Assembly: GCA_016714815.1 (NCBI GenBank)
Contig: JADKBZ010000001.1
Location: 682,001 to 746,000, forward strand
DNA: 64,000 nt
Origin: Holophagales bacterium
GTDB taxonomy: Bacteria; Acidobacteriota; Thermoanaerobaculia; UBA5066
Reading direction: 5' to 3'
Positions 53,901-61,894 of the stretch are shown here, in pieces (the stretch's first letter is position 1; each line of letters starts with the position of its first letter). A program made the position numbers and the translations under genes. Under the pieces are notes generated by a model. It was not told the origin of the DNA. It ran no database searches and was given only the letters and a program-made list of their open reading frames with translations.

Positions 53901-54139
53901 AACCGGACGCCGTCGAACCGGGCGAGCCCCTCCTCTGTGCCGATCCAGACGTAACCGGTCCCGTCCTGGACGACGGCGCGAACCGTGGCCTGTGGCAGCC
54001 CTTCCGGAACGGACCATGCCTCGCGCAGCAGGCGGGCGACCGCGACCGACGGGTCGATCGCCAAAGCCGTCGGGGCGATGGCGAGACCGAGCATCGCGAC
54101 CCGAGCCGCGAAACGTGCCCGTCCCGGGAAGGATCCCAA
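50984..54139 (-). CDS. Two-component-regulator-propeller sensor histidine kinase
   Basis: A 1,051-residue membrane sensor. The signal peptide is followed by 14 Reg_prop repeats of the LWIGTNGGGLCRF type (about 55-640), enough for two seven-bladed propellers. A Y_Y_Y domain (about 660-745), one membrane helix (FFGLCLGAALAVGLGASRW) and a coiled coil come next. HisKA holds His832 in SYSVSHDLRAPLRAVEGF, and the ATPase domain has WANLLSNALKYSAP, IEDHGIGFDP and GTGVGLALVRRIVERHGG. There is no receiver or DNA-binding output, so a separate regulator must exist. The start is TTG at 54139, supported by GAGGAGGG just upstream. Related hybrid kinases in Bacteroidetes sense glycans; the ligand here is unknown. 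Confidence 0.93.
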   Translation of the reverse strand: MGSFPGRARFAARVAMLGLAIAPTALAIDPSVAVARLLREAWSVPEGLPQATVRAVVQDGTGYVWIGTEEGLARFDGVRFRVFDSAGTPELPKPDVRSLLVSRDGSLVIGTGGGLARLSGGRFTREAGGLPGRSVEALAETVDGTLWIGTDSGLFVREGSALRRLATGDGLAGDAVRVLLAGRDGTVWVGTRTGLTRIAGERFETWHVADGLPHEYVTSLCETSGGEIWIGTNGGGVAVFRDGRFVTMGSHEGLPVQTILAVFEDRDRQLWVGTNGGGLCRFDGARFSCVAARDGFPADIVWSLGEDREGGLWVGAVGSGLFRLHEGRFTTYGTADGLASEIALAVTEDRSGAMWVGTAGGGLSRFRDGRFTTFGTKDGLPHPVVLSLEPDPSGDLWVGTAGGGLTRFSNGRFTTRTTRDGLSSNLVQAILVARDGTLWIGTNGGGLCHLEGSVFRAFGSAEGLQSISVTSLLEEENGSILVGTEGAGLVRCRNGRLTSLASIVAARSILDLARTADGSVWVGTIGEGLVRLRGDRAVTIRKKDGLFDDLVGRILEDGRGNLWMGSNKGVSRTRQADLDAFADGRISSFRSVSYGTADGMRSRETNGGFRPAGWRATDGRLWFPTSMGVAVVDPARLYDNPVPPPVVVESVRIDGREVAFGDAVDVGAGARSVEIAYTALSFAAPRSVRLRYRLEGFDESWIEAGTRRTAYYTNLPPGDYVFGAAASSADGVPSARPALVTLRVAGRFTRTPLFFGLCLGAALAVGLGASRWRLARARGRERELLALVGARERAEEELRSYQGRLEQLVGERTGELSAAVRELEAFSYSVSHDLRAPLRAVEGFSRVLAEDHGSGLGEEGQRLLEVIRSRTGEMQRIIEGLLRLSHSGARDLRRTTVDMTVLARGVWEELFEADGRPAVDFVLDPLPETHGDPDLLRHVWANLLSNALKYSAPKADRRIRVRGRREEGGNVYEIEDHGIGFDPADCDRLFLVFSRLNETTGPKGTGVGLALVRRIVERHGGTVGASGRPGEGATFWFRLPHPAPGGAPPSG

Positions 54140-54226
54140 GTCGTCCCTCCTCGCCGGAAGGTACCGCTTCCGGTGACCGGCGAGTCTATGCCCGCGCGTC
54201 CGTCGGCGCCCGTCCGTCGCCGGGGC

Positions 54227-55327
54227 TCACTCGGGAACCGGCTTTCCGGCGAGGTACGTGTCGACGAGGGCGACGGCCTCGTCCCTCTCGCTTCCCTCCG
54301 GCCAGGCCGCGACCGCGGCACGCAGCCCGGTCACCTCGGCCGCGAAGCGCCGGGGGCCGAAGGTCTGCGCCGCCAGGAGCGCGCCCCACGCCAGCCCCTT
54401 CACGTGGGTGATTCCCCTGCGCGACGAGTCCTGCGCACCGGCCCGGTAGTCCGCGGCGAGGCGGGCGATCGCCTTCGCGACCGCCGGCTCCCAGGCTTGG
54501 TCGGGCGTCCCGGCCATCTCCACGAAGCTGAGGACGTACTCGCGCTGGAGCGGCTCGGGGTGCTCGAGGCGCGCGGCCAGGCGCGCCGTCAGGTCGGGCA
54601 GGGCGCGGATCCTCTCGACGGCCTTCCGGTGGTGCGCCTTGCTCTTGTCGATGAAGAGGTGGGTCAGGAAGACCTCGATCGGGGTGTCGTCGGGGAGGGC
54701 CGCCAGCTCGGCGGCCTGCGCTTCCTCCCGCTTCGCGTCCTCGGCTCGCATCAGCGTCCGGCGCGCCTCGTCGGCGACGCGCCCCTCCTCGACCCTGCTC
54801 GCATTTTCCGCGGAGCTCTTCACGAGCACCACGAACCCGACGCAGAACGTGAGAACGGCGAGCGTGCCCAGAACCGCTCCGGTGGGGCGGAGCCACCTCG
54901 TGCCGGCGAGGGCCGCGGGGTCGGACCGGAGGAGGAAGCCGACCAGTCCGACGACGAAGAGCGGAAGGAGAAATCCCCCCGCGAGGCCCGCGGGCGTTCG
55001 CAACGGGGAGTGAACCTCGAGCGAATAGACGGCCGCCGCGACCGAGAGGACCCCGAGGCCGGCGACGGAGCCGAGGACGGCGAGCGTCGGGACGCCGGGG
55101 GATCGGCTCACCCAGTCGAATCGCCCGAGGCCCACGCCCACGAGGGCGCCGAGGAGGACGAGGAGCCACGCGGCGATCGGGATGAAGAAGACGACGACGC
55201 GCCCCATCGAGTCGGGGCCGCTCGGAGGCCGGAGCGTGAAGAAGCTCGTCGTGAGAGCGAGGAGGAAGGTGAGGAGCACGGCAAGGCCGAGGGCGATCAT
55301 GCCGAGGCCCGGAAGGAGCGTTCTCAT
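54227..55327 (-). CDS. Membrane protein with C-terminal helical (HEAT-like) domain
   Basis: A 366-residue protein with no family I can name. Residues 1-190 contain about five transmembrane helices (LGMIALGLAVLLTFLLALTT, VVVFFIPIAAWLLVLLGALV, TLAVLGSVAGLGVLSVAAAV, LAGGFLLPLFVVGLVGFLLR, VLGTLAVLTFCVGFVVLV). Residues about 195-225 form a charged coiled coil. About 230-366 are cytoplasmic helices with ITHVKGLAWGALLAAQTFGP and YLAGKPVPE. A decayed copy of the last third lies at 49918-50282. The ATG at 55327 has a TAGCAT box 14 bases upstream. It may be co-transcribed with the downstream histidine kinase gene, which starts 87 bases after its stop. Confidence 0.7.
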   Translation of the reverse strand: MRTLLPGLGMIALGLAVLLTFLLALTTSFFTLRPPSGPDSMGRVVVFFIPIAAWLLVLLGALVGVGLGRFDWVSRSPGVPTLAVLGSVAGLGVLSVAAAVYSLEVHSPLRTPAGLAGGFLLPLFVVGLVGFLLRSDPAALAGTRWLRPTGAVLGTLAVLTFCVGFVVLVKSSAENASRVEEGRVADEARRTLMRAEDAKREEAQAAELAALPDDTPIEVFLTHLFIDKSKAHHRKAVERIRALPDLTARLAARLEHPEPLQREYVLSFVEMAGTPDQAWEPAVAKAIARLAADYRAGAQDSSRRGITHVKGLAWGALLAAQTFGPRRFAAEVTGLRAAVAAWPEGSERDEAVALVDTYLAGKPVPE

Positions 55328-55444
55328 GGTGTGCGCAGCGGATGCTAACCGAGCGCCCGTCTCCGGGAGGAGGGGGCAGAATGGGAGGAGCGTCGGCTTC
55401 CCCCCGCCCCGGCGGCGGCGGACCGGCGGACCGGAGGTGACGGC

Positions 55445-57151
55445 GTGACGAGACTCGGCGGTGGCCTGGCGATCCTGCTCGGAGGCGCGCTCGTGGCGGT
55501 GTCGGCGGAGAAGCCGGCGGAGCTGATCCTGAAGAACGGGAAGATCGTGACGATGGACGCCGCGCGGCCGGACGCGACGGCGCTCGCGATCGCGGGAGAC
55601 CGGATCGTCGCCGTCGGGACCGACGCGGCGATCGACCGGCTGCGCGGAAAGGCGACGCGGGTGATCGACCTCGCCGGGAAGACGGCGATGCCGGGCTTCA
55701 TCGACGGACACGCGCACCTGACCGGGATCGGCGACGCGCGGATCGCCCTCGACCTGAGGGGCGCCCGGAGCTGGAACGAGGTCGTCTCGCGCGTCGCCTC
55801 GGCGGTGAAGAAGGCTCGTCCCGGCGAGTGGATCCTCGGCCGCGGCTGGCATCAGAAGGACTGGGCCTCGCCCCCCGTGCCGAACGTCGAGGGGTTCCCG
55901 CTCCACGCGAGCCTCAGCGCCGTCTCCCCGGCGAACCCGGTCCTTCTCTCCCACTCCAGTGGCCACGCGGCCTTCGCAAACGCCGCGGCGCTCGCGCGCG
56001 GCGGCGTCGGGCGCGACACGAAGCCGCCCGCCGGCGGCGACATCCTGAAGGACGCCTCGGGCGAGCCGACGGGACTCCTGCGCGAAACGGCGGAAGAGCT
56101 CGTCGACGCCGCCCTCCGCTCCGACCTCGCGAAGCGGACCCCCGCCGAGGTGACGGCCGACCTCGACCGGCGGATCGACCTCGCCGTCGAGGAGGGACTC
56201 CGCAAGGGGGTGACGACGCTCCACGACGCGGGCGTCCCGCTCGGCGTCGTGGAGCGCTACCGGCAGCGCGCCGAGGCGGGGACGCTCGGAATCCGTATCT
56301 ACGCGATGCTCTCCGCCTCGAACGAGGAGCTGGAGAAGAGTGCCGCGAAGGTGAGAGTGGTCGGCGCGGGACGGAACCACCTGACCGTCCGCGCGATCAA
56401 GCGGCTGGCCGACGGCGCCCTCGGGTCGCGGGGTGCGTGGCTCCTCTCGCCCTATTCGGACGCGCCTGGGAGCACGGGGCTCAACACCTATCCGATGAAG
56501 GAGCTGGAGGCGACGGCCGAAATCGCGGTCGCCAGCGGCTACCAGCTCGGCGTCCACGCCATCGGGGACCGGGCGAACCGCGAGGTCCTCGACGTCTACG
56601 AACGAGTCCTCGCGCGTCATCCGAAGCAGGACCTCCGCTTCCGGATCGAGCACGCCCAGCACCTCGACCCCGCGGACGTGCCGCGCTTTGCGAAGCTTCC
56701 GGTTCTCGCGATGATGCAGGGGATCCACTGCCCGTCCGACGCGCCGTTCGTCGTCGCCCGCCTCGGCGAGAAGCGGGCGAAGGAAGGGGCCTACGCCTGG
56801 AGGCGCGTCCTCGACGCGGGGGGGCGGATCGGCAACGGGACCGACGCTCCGGTCGAGGACGTCGACCCGATCGCCTCGATCCACGCCTCCGTCACGCGCC
56901 AGCCGAAGGGCGGCCCGGCCTTCTTCCCCGAGCAGCGGATGACGCGCATGGAGGCTCTCCGCTCCTACACCGTCGCGAACGCGTACGCCGCCTTCGAGGA
57001 AGAGCTCAAGGGGACCCTGGCTCCCGGGAAGCTCGCCGACGTCGTCGTCCTCTCGAAGGATCTGACGACGATTCCGGACGGGGAGATCCCGTCGACCGAG
57101 GTCCTCGTCACGATCGTCGGCGGGAAGGTCTCGTTCGAAAGAGCGAGATGA
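55445..57151 (+). CDS. Exported amidohydrolase family 3 (YtcJ-like) enzyme
   Basis: A 568-residue metal-dependent hydrolase with a signal peptide (GGGLAILLGGALVAVSA). The metal-binding HxH is His89/His91 in MPGFIDGHAHLTG. Later elements are GRGWHQKDW, VLLSHSSGHAAFANAAALA, HAIGDRANREVLDVYERVLA, FRIEHAQHLDP and GTDAPVEDVDPIASIHASV, which supply the other ligands. The layout fits the YtcJ/NfdA group, which includes N-substituted formamide deformylases and various uncharacterised amide hydrolases. The periplasmic form is common in Acidobacteria. GGAGGTGACG precedes the GTG start. Substrate unknown. Confidence 0.88.
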   Translation: MTRLGGGLAILLGGALVAVSAEKPAELILKNGKIVTMDAARPDATALAIAGDRIVAVGTDAAIDRLRGKATRVIDLAGKTAMPGFIDGHAHLTGIGDARIALDLRGARSWNEVVSRVASAVKKARPGEWILGRGWHQKDWASPPVPNVEGFPLHASLSAVSPANPVLLSHSSGHAAFANAAALARGGVGRDTKPPAGGDILKDASGEPTGLLRETAEELVDAALRSDLAKRTPAEVTADLDRRIDLAVEEGLRKGVTTLHDAGVPLGVVERYRQRAEAGTLGIRIYAMLSASNEELEKSAAKVRVVGAGRNHLTVRAIKRLADGALGSRGAWLLSPYSDAPGSTGLNTYPMKELEATAEIAVASGYQLGVHAIGDRANREVLDVYERVLARHPKQDLRFRIEHAQHLDPADVPRFAKLPVLAMMQGIHCPSDAPFVVARLGEKRAKEGAYAWRRVLDAGGRIGNGTDAPVEDVDPIASIHASVTRQPKGGPAFFPEQRMTRMEALRSYTVANAYAAFEEELKGTLAPGKLADVVVLSKDLTTIPDGEIPSTEVLVTIVGGKVSFERAR

Positions 57152-57287
57152 GGGCTTCTCCGGGGCGAAACCTCCGGCGCCGGACCGCGTAGAACGACGG
57201 AACGACACTTCGGGAGAACACCGTGCGCGGGAATGGCCCGCGGCGGGAAGACGTGCCCCTCGCGGGGCGAGACGAAAGGAGAGGACC

Positions 57288-57761
57288 ATGGCCGAGAAAG
57301 TGAGCCCGATCCCCGAGGGGTACCGGACCGTTACCCCCTATCTCGTCGTCAAGGGCGCCGCGGAGGCGCTCGACTTCTACGCGAAGGCGTTCGGAGCCGT
57401 CGAGACGGTCCGGATGCCGGGGCCGGGCGGGAGCGTGATGCACGCCGAGATGAAGCTCGGCGACTCGATCATCATGCTCAGCGACGAGTTCCCCGACTGG
57501 GGGCAGCTGGGTCCGGTGTCGCGCGGGGGGACGACCGTCAGCGTTTTCCTCTACGTTCCCGACGTCGACGCCACGTTCCGGACCGCCGTCGACGCCGGAT
57601 GCAAGGAGTGCATGCCCCCAACGGACCAGTTCTGGGGCGACCGGTTTGCGAAGGTCTCCGATCCGTTCGGCCACGAGTGGGCAATGGCGACGCACGTCGA
57701 GGACGTCTCGCCGGAGGAGATGGGAAGGCGGATGGCCGCGATGGAGCCCCCGAAGGCCTGA
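57288..57761 (+). CDS. VOC-superfamily (glyoxalase/PhnB-like) protein
   Basis: A 157-residue cytoplasmic protein with two beta-alpha-beta-beta-beta modules. Typical PhnB-type phrases are YRTVTPYLVVKGAAEALDFY, AKAFGAVETVRMPGPGG, VMHAEMKLGDSIIMLSDEFP, VFLYVPDVDATFRTAVDAG and RFAKVSDPFGHEWAMATHVE. The pattern has candidate metal positions (His, Glu) but the true ligands are uncertain. AAAGGAGAGG lies just before the ATG. It ends at a strong terminator, so it is probably monocistronic. The substrate is unknown. Confidence 0.88.
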   Translation: MAEKVSPIPEGYRTVTPYLVVKGAAEALDFYAKAFGAVETVRMPGPGGSVMHAEMKLGDSIIMLSDEFPDWGQLGPVSRGGTTVSVFLYVPDVDATFRTAVDAGCKECMPPTDQFWGDRFAKVSDPFGHEWAMATHVEDVSPEEMGRRMAAMEPPKA

Positions 57762-57838
57762 CGCGCCGCCGGCGGCGGGCGCTTCAGCCGGCCGCCCCAC
57801 TCGCCTCGCGGCGAGGAGGTCTCGCCGAAAGGTGAGAC

Positions 57839-57880
57839 GGGCCCCGGAACGGGAAACCCCGTTCCGGGGCCCTTTCGTTT
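57839..57880 (+). terminator. Rho-independent terminator after the VOC gene
   Basis: A 15-bp perfect stem (57839-57853 with 57858-57872) and AAAC loop are followed by TTTCGTTT. It isolates the VOC gene from the lipoprotein operon. Confidence 0.88.
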
Positions 57881-57994
57881 CCATCTCTCTCTCGCGGTGC
57901 GACTTGAGAGGTGGCGGCCGACGCGGGGCCCTGGCGTCCGGGCGCGGCACGGCCGTTGCGCTTCCACGGGGCGAATACCCCGAAGGAGGCCGCC

Positions 57995-58516
57995 ATGAAA
58001 CGCCCCGCCCTCCACCTCGTCCCGCTCCTGGCCACCGCGCTCCTCTCCTCCGGCTGCGCCTCGATCTTCCTCGGGTCGCACGACGACCTGGAGGTCGTCA
58101 CCGAACCGCCCGGCGCCACGGCCCGCGCGGGAGACGTCTCCATCGTCACCCCGGGGGTCCTGAAGCTGAAGCGGGGCGGGACGGCGCCGGTCGTCGTCCG
58201 GGTCGAAAAGGAGGGGTTCCAGCCGCGCGAGATCGCCGTCGCCTGGTCCCGGTCCGGTGCCGTCTGGACGAACGTCGTCGGAATCGGGGCAGGGGCCGCC
58301 GCAGCGTTGTTCTCCACGCTGTTCATGAGCTGGGGCGACCCCGACGGGGCGGAGAGCACCGCGACGACGGGGCTTCTCGTCGGCGGGGCCGTCACCGTCA
58401 CCGGCCTGACGATCGACCTCGCCTCGCCCCGGACCTACTCACTCGAACGGGACGACATCGTCCTCCGCCTCGAACCGGTGCGCCTCGCCGAGGCGCCGAA
58501 AGGAGCAGCCCGATGA
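57995..58516 (+). CDS. PEGA-like lipoprotein
   Basis: A 173-residue exported protein. The signal ends in a lipobox LSSGC, with the acylated Cys near residue 21. Residues about 30-85 read as a PEGA-type beta-sandwich (DDLEVVTEPPGATARAGDVS, VVVRVEKEGFQPREI). A hydrophobic Gly/Ala stretch (NVVGIGAGAAAALFSTLFMS) and a second one (TTGLLVGGAVTVTGLTIDLA) follow, as in small envelope proteins of this type. AAGGAGG lies 6 bases before the ATG. Its stop overlaps the 5'-nucleotidase start (ATGA). Confidence 0.78.
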   Translation: MKRPALHLVPLLATALLSSGCASIFLGSHDDLEVVTEPPGATARAGDVSIVTPGVLKLKRGGTAPVVVRVEKEGFQPREIAVAWSRSGAVWTNVVGIGAGAAAALFSTLFMSWGDPDGAESTATTGLLVGGAVTVTGLTIDLASPRTYSLERDDIVLRLEPVRLAEAPKGAAR

Positions 58517-60141
58517 AACGCTTCGCCCTGCCGACCTTCGCCCTGACCGTTGGCCTCGTCTTCGCTCCTCCGCTCTCCGCAGCCGACCGGACCGTCACGA
58601 TCCTCCACCTCTCCGACACGCACTCGCACCTCGACGCCACCGGCACGCGTGACCGGAGCCTGGACGGGACCGTCGGGGGAATCGCCAAGGCCACGACCGT
58701 CATCTCCGAAGCCCGGGCCCAGGATCCCGACGCCCTTCTCCTCCACGGCGGCGACATCCTCCAGGGGGACCTCTTCTTCAACTCGTACTTCGGGGTTCCC
58801 GAGCTGCAGTGGATGGTGGCCATGCGCTTCGACGCGATGGCGGTCGGCAACCACGAGTTCGACCCCGGGCCGGAGATGCTCGCCGGAATCCTCGCGCAGG
58901 GGTTCGCCGAAGGCTCCGTTCCGCTCCTCTCGGCGAACGCGGGGAACCTCGGGAGCCTCGAAGCGTTCGTTCGCGGCTCGATCCTGAAGACGGCCGGCGG
59001 CGTGAAGGTCGGTATCTTCGGACTCACCGTTCCCGACGACCCGATGTGCCAGAACCCGCCCGTGACGCTCGACCCGAACGTCGCCGACGTGGCGTCCGCC
59101 GAGGTCGCCAGGCTCCGGACCGCGGGGGCCGAGGTGGTCGTTCTCCTCTCGCACCTGGGTCTCGCGGCCGACACGACCGTCGCCGAGGCGGTGAACGGGA
59201 TCGACGTGATCCTCGGCGCGCACGATCACTACCTTCTCGACGAGCCCGTCGAGGTCAGCTCCCCGTCGGGGCGTCCGGTCCTGATCTTCCAGTCCGGTCC
59301 CCACTTCGCCAACGTGGGACGGCTCAGGCTCAAGGTGCGCTCCGGAAGGGTCCAGCTCGTCGACTACGACCTCCTCGCCGTGGACCGGCACGTCCGGCCC
59401 GACCCCGCCGTCGCGGCTCTCGTCTCCCAGATGAAGGCGGGAGTCGAGGCGTCGTTCGGACCGGTCTTCTCGACCGAGATCGGCGTCGCGCGGCGGGACC
59501 TCCCGATCCTCCCGCGGGAGAGGAGCCCCTGGAAGGACACCCCGACCGGCAACCTCGTGACGGACGCGTTCCGGGCGGCGGGCCGAACCGACCTCGCGTT
59601 CACGACCACCGGGTTCCTCTCCGAAGGGATCTCGAGGGGGCCCCTCGTCGCCGCCGACCTCTTCCGCGTCGTCAGCTACGGCTTCGACGAAGAGACGGGA
59701 CTCGGGTTCCGCCTCGTGACGAGCGAGCTGGGCGCGGAAGCGCTCGCCACGGTGCTCGAGATCGGAGTCGCCGGCCCGGGCCCGGGGGACGCGTTTTTCC
59801 CGCACGTCTCCGGGATCCGCTTCGCCTACAACTCCAGGCAGCCCGCCGGCGCGAGGGTCTCGCTCGAGAGCATCCGCATCGGCGGCGAGCCGCTCGACCC
59901 GACCCGGACCTATACGCTGACGACGAACGCCGCCGTCGCGATGTTCCTCGTCGACATGCTCGGGGTTCCCCTGTCGAACGTGACACCTCTTCCCGACGCC
60001 TTCGAGTACACCGCCCTCCTGGCGGCGGTCGAGGGGATGGGGGGAGTCGTCGACCCGAGGGCGGACGGCCGCGTCAGGGATCTCGTGCCGGCCTGCGGCC
60101 CTGCCGCAACCAAGGCGCCCATCTCCAACCCGGCCCGTTGA
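58513..60141 (+). CDS. Exported 5'-nucleotidase / metallophosphoesterase (UshA-like)
   Basis: A 542-residue periplasmic enzyme that dephosphorylates nucleotides. The signal peptide ends PLSAA. The N-terminal metallophosphatase domain has ILHLSDTHSHL (metal ligands Asp35 and His37), LLLHGGDILQGD, AVGNHEFDPGPEM and VVLLSHLGLAADTTVAE. GAHDHY supplies the last histidines. The C-terminal nucleotide-specificity domain has GNLVTDAFRAAGRTDLAFTT, TYTLTTNAAVAMFLVDMLG and DAFEYTALLAAVEGMGG. Length and layout match UshA/NT5E. It is coupled to the upstream lipoprotein gene, and three barrel-protein genes follow, so nucleotide scavenging at the envelope is plausible. Confidence 0.93.
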   Translation: MKRFALPTFALTVGLVFAPPLSAADRTVTILHLSDTHSHLDATGTRDRSLDGTVGGIAKATTVISEARAQDPDALLLHGGDILQGDLFFNSYFGVPELQWMVAMRFDAMAVGNHEFDPGPEMLAGILAQGFAEGSVPLLSANAGNLGSLEAFVRGSILKTAGGVKVGIFGLTVPDDPMCQNPPVTLDPNVADVASAEVARLRTAGAEVVVLLSHLGLAADTTVAEAVNGIDVILGAHDHYLLDEPVEVSSPSGRPVLIFQSGPHFANVGRLRLKVRSGRVQLVDYDLLAVDRHVRPDPAVAALVSQMKAGVEASFGPVFSTEIGVARRDLPILPRERSPWKDTPTGNLVTDAFRAAGRTDLAFTTTGFLSEGISRGPLVAADLFRVVSYGFDEETGLGFRLVTSELGAEALATVLEIGVAGPGPGDAFFPHVSGIRFAYNSRQPAGARVSLESIRIGGEPLDPTRTYTLTTNAAVAMFLVDMLGVPLSNVTPLPDAFEYTALLAAVEGMGGVVDPRADGRVRDLVPACGPAATKAPISNPAR

Positions 60142-60170
60142 TTCCAGCCCGATCGCGGAGGAGGCTCGCC

Positions 60171-60962
60171 ATGAACGTCTCGCGCACCCGCCCGGGCCCT
60201 CGGGGCCGCACCGTTCTCTTCATCCTCGTCCTTCCGGCGATCCTCCTCGCTTCCGTTGACCTCCGGGCGGACGGCCCCGCGACGTCCCCCCGGAGCATCC
60301 GGAACTGGTCCTTCGAGGTCGTTTCCGGGCCGTCCCTCGGAGGGCCTTCCAGCGACCTCGAAGCGGCGATGCGCCGATACGGGTTCGACGACTCGACCCA
60401 CGGCGGCTGGTTCGGCAGCGGCACCAGCTACCCCTACACCGACGACGAGCTCTGGGTCACCACTTCCTACTGGGGCGCCGCGCGGCGGCGGCTCGGCAGC
60501 GGGCCCTGGCACGTCGGCCTCGCGGGCGGCCCGACCGGGTTCGGCATCGTCTCGGGCTACCGGGAAACGGGCGCCGGTGGCTACACCGGGGCCTATGTCG
60601 ACGCCGAGGCCCGGATGGTGACCCTGGCTCCGATGGCGTGGTACGAGCCGGCGCGCGGCCTGCGGCTCGGGGCCGGACCGGCGATCCACCGGGTCGACCT
60701 CGAGCTGGGAAGCATGTGGTTCTCGTCCGGCAGCGAGCTGTTCCGGAGCTACGAACCCGGCCTCGTCGTCGAGGCCGCGATCACCGTCCCGGTCGACACG
60801 CCCGTCTTCTTCATCGCCCTCGCGCAGTACCGCTGGGCGGCCAGCGCCACGGCGGGTCCCTGGGAAACCACGACCAGCTCGGGGGCCCGGGTCGAGTTCC
60901 CGGGCACGAGCGTTTCGCTCTCGCACGGTTTCGTGGCGCTCGGAATCGGTGGCCGGTTCTGA
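60171..60962 (+). CDS. Outer-membrane beta-barrel protein, paralogue A
   Basis: A 263-residue exported protein (signal core TVLFILVLPAILLASVDLRA) of unknown family. The body alternates short beta strands: RNWSFEVVSGPSLGGPSSDL, AYVDAEARMVTLAPMAWYEP, GLRLGAGPAIHRVDLEL and FFIALAQYRWAAS. It ends SHGFVALGIGGRF with the terminal Phe of an outer-membrane barrel. It is clearly related to the next gene: both have SLGGPSS/G near the start, GxDDxxHGG, and the same last strand. GAGGAGG precedes the ATG. Confidence 0.7.
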   Translation: MNVSRTRPGPRGRTVLFILVLPAILLASVDLRADGPATSPRSIRNWSFEVVSGPSLGGPSSDLEAAMRRYGFDDSTHGGWFGSGTSYPYTDDELWVTTSYWGAARRRLGSGPWHVGLAGGPTGFGIVSGYRETGAGGYTGAYVDAEARMVTLAPMAWYEPARGLRLGAGPAIHRVDLELGSMWFSSGSELFRSYEPGLVVEAAITVPVDTPVFFIALAQYRWAASATAGPWETTTSSGARVEFPGTSVSLSHGFVALGIGGRF

Positions 60963-61030
60963 CGCGCGGGCGTACGCTTGCCGGATCACCGTCTCCCTGA
61001 TGGCACCGGGGCCTGATCGCGGAGGACGCC

Positions 61031-61825
61031 ATGTCCCTCTCGCTCCGCCCGTTCGAAAGGCTCGCATCGGCCGCCGCCCTCGTGACGCTCCTCCTCGGTT
61101 CTCCCGCACTCGGTGCCGAGGAGACTTTCCCGCGGCCGCCCGCCGAAAACGCCGCGGCGCCGCGGCCCTCCGCCCGCGGGACCGCGAGCCTCTCGATCGA
61201 CCTGCTCGTGGCCGGCATGTCTCTCGGCGGCCCATCCGGCAGCATCGAGTCGGCGATGCGCGTGGCGGGGCTGGACGACCCGGGCCACGGGGGAATCCTG
61301 GGCACGGAGCACGTCTCGTACCCCCGGACGCACGACCTCCCCGAGCGCGCCACCGTCTGGATCGCGGGCCGGGGCAGGCTCCGCGGGGGCGTCTGGCGAT
61401 TCGGCTTCGGAGCGGGCGGGACGGGCCTCGGCACCGTGGAAGGGCACGCCTCCCCGGCCGACCTCTACGTGACGGCCAAGTCGACCGTGCTCAGTGTCGT
61501 GCCGATGGCCTGGCTCCAGGCGGCGCCCGCCCTGCGGCTCGGATTCGGGCCCGCCCTGCACGTCGTCGACGTCGACACCGACATCGGCGACTTCCCCGGC
61601 GCGGACCCGCCGGAGGAGTTCGCGAACCGGCGCTGGAGGCTCGGCCTCCTCGTCGAAGCGGCCCTGCAGGTCCCCGTCGACAGGCCGTACTACTTCCTTC
61701 TCCTCGGCCAGTACCGCTGGGTCGCGGAGACCACCGTAGACATCCCGGCGCCGGGCGGCTCGCTGTCGGTGGGCGTGCCCCTGTCTCACGTCTTCGTCGG
61801 CGCCGGCGTGGGGATCCGCTTCTGA
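61031..61825 (+). CDS. Outer-membrane beta-barrel protein, paralogue B
   Basis: A 264-residue exported barrel-like protein, a tandem relative of the preceding gene. The signal peptide ends PALGA. Shared segments are VAGMSLGGPSGSIESAMRVA, GLDDPGHGGILG, VLSVVPMAWLQAAPALRLGF, GPALHVVDVDTD, YYFLLLGQYRWVAETT and the end LSHVFVGAGVGIRF with a terminal Phe. The pair differ through the middle, so duplication is not recent. GGAGG lies before the ATG. Function unknown. Confidence 0.7.
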   Translation: MSLSLRPFERLASAAALVTLLLGSPALGAEETFPRPPAENAAAPRPSARGTASLSIDLLVAGMSLGGPSGSIESAMRVAGLDDPGHGGILGTEHVSYPRTHDLPERATVWIAGRGRLRGGVWRFGFGAGGTGLGTVEGHASPADLYVTAKSTVLSVVPMAWLQAAPALRLGFGPALHVVDVDTDIGDFPGADPPEEFANRRWRLGLLVEAALQVPVDRPYYFLLLGQYRWVAETTVDIPAPGGSLSVGVPLSHVFVGAGVGIRF

Positions 61826-61894
61826 GCCCAGGGCCGACGGTCGTCGGCGCGTCTTTCCGGTTGCCTCGTCCGGGGGCGTAAAGGGGAGGGAAAC

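Noticed and set aside
51017..55348. A 1,443-codon open frame on the plus strand, antisense to the propeller kinase and the membrane HEAT-like gene.
   Set aside because: Low-complexity Gly/Arg/Glu-rich translation with no domain pattern; the minus-strand genes show complete families.
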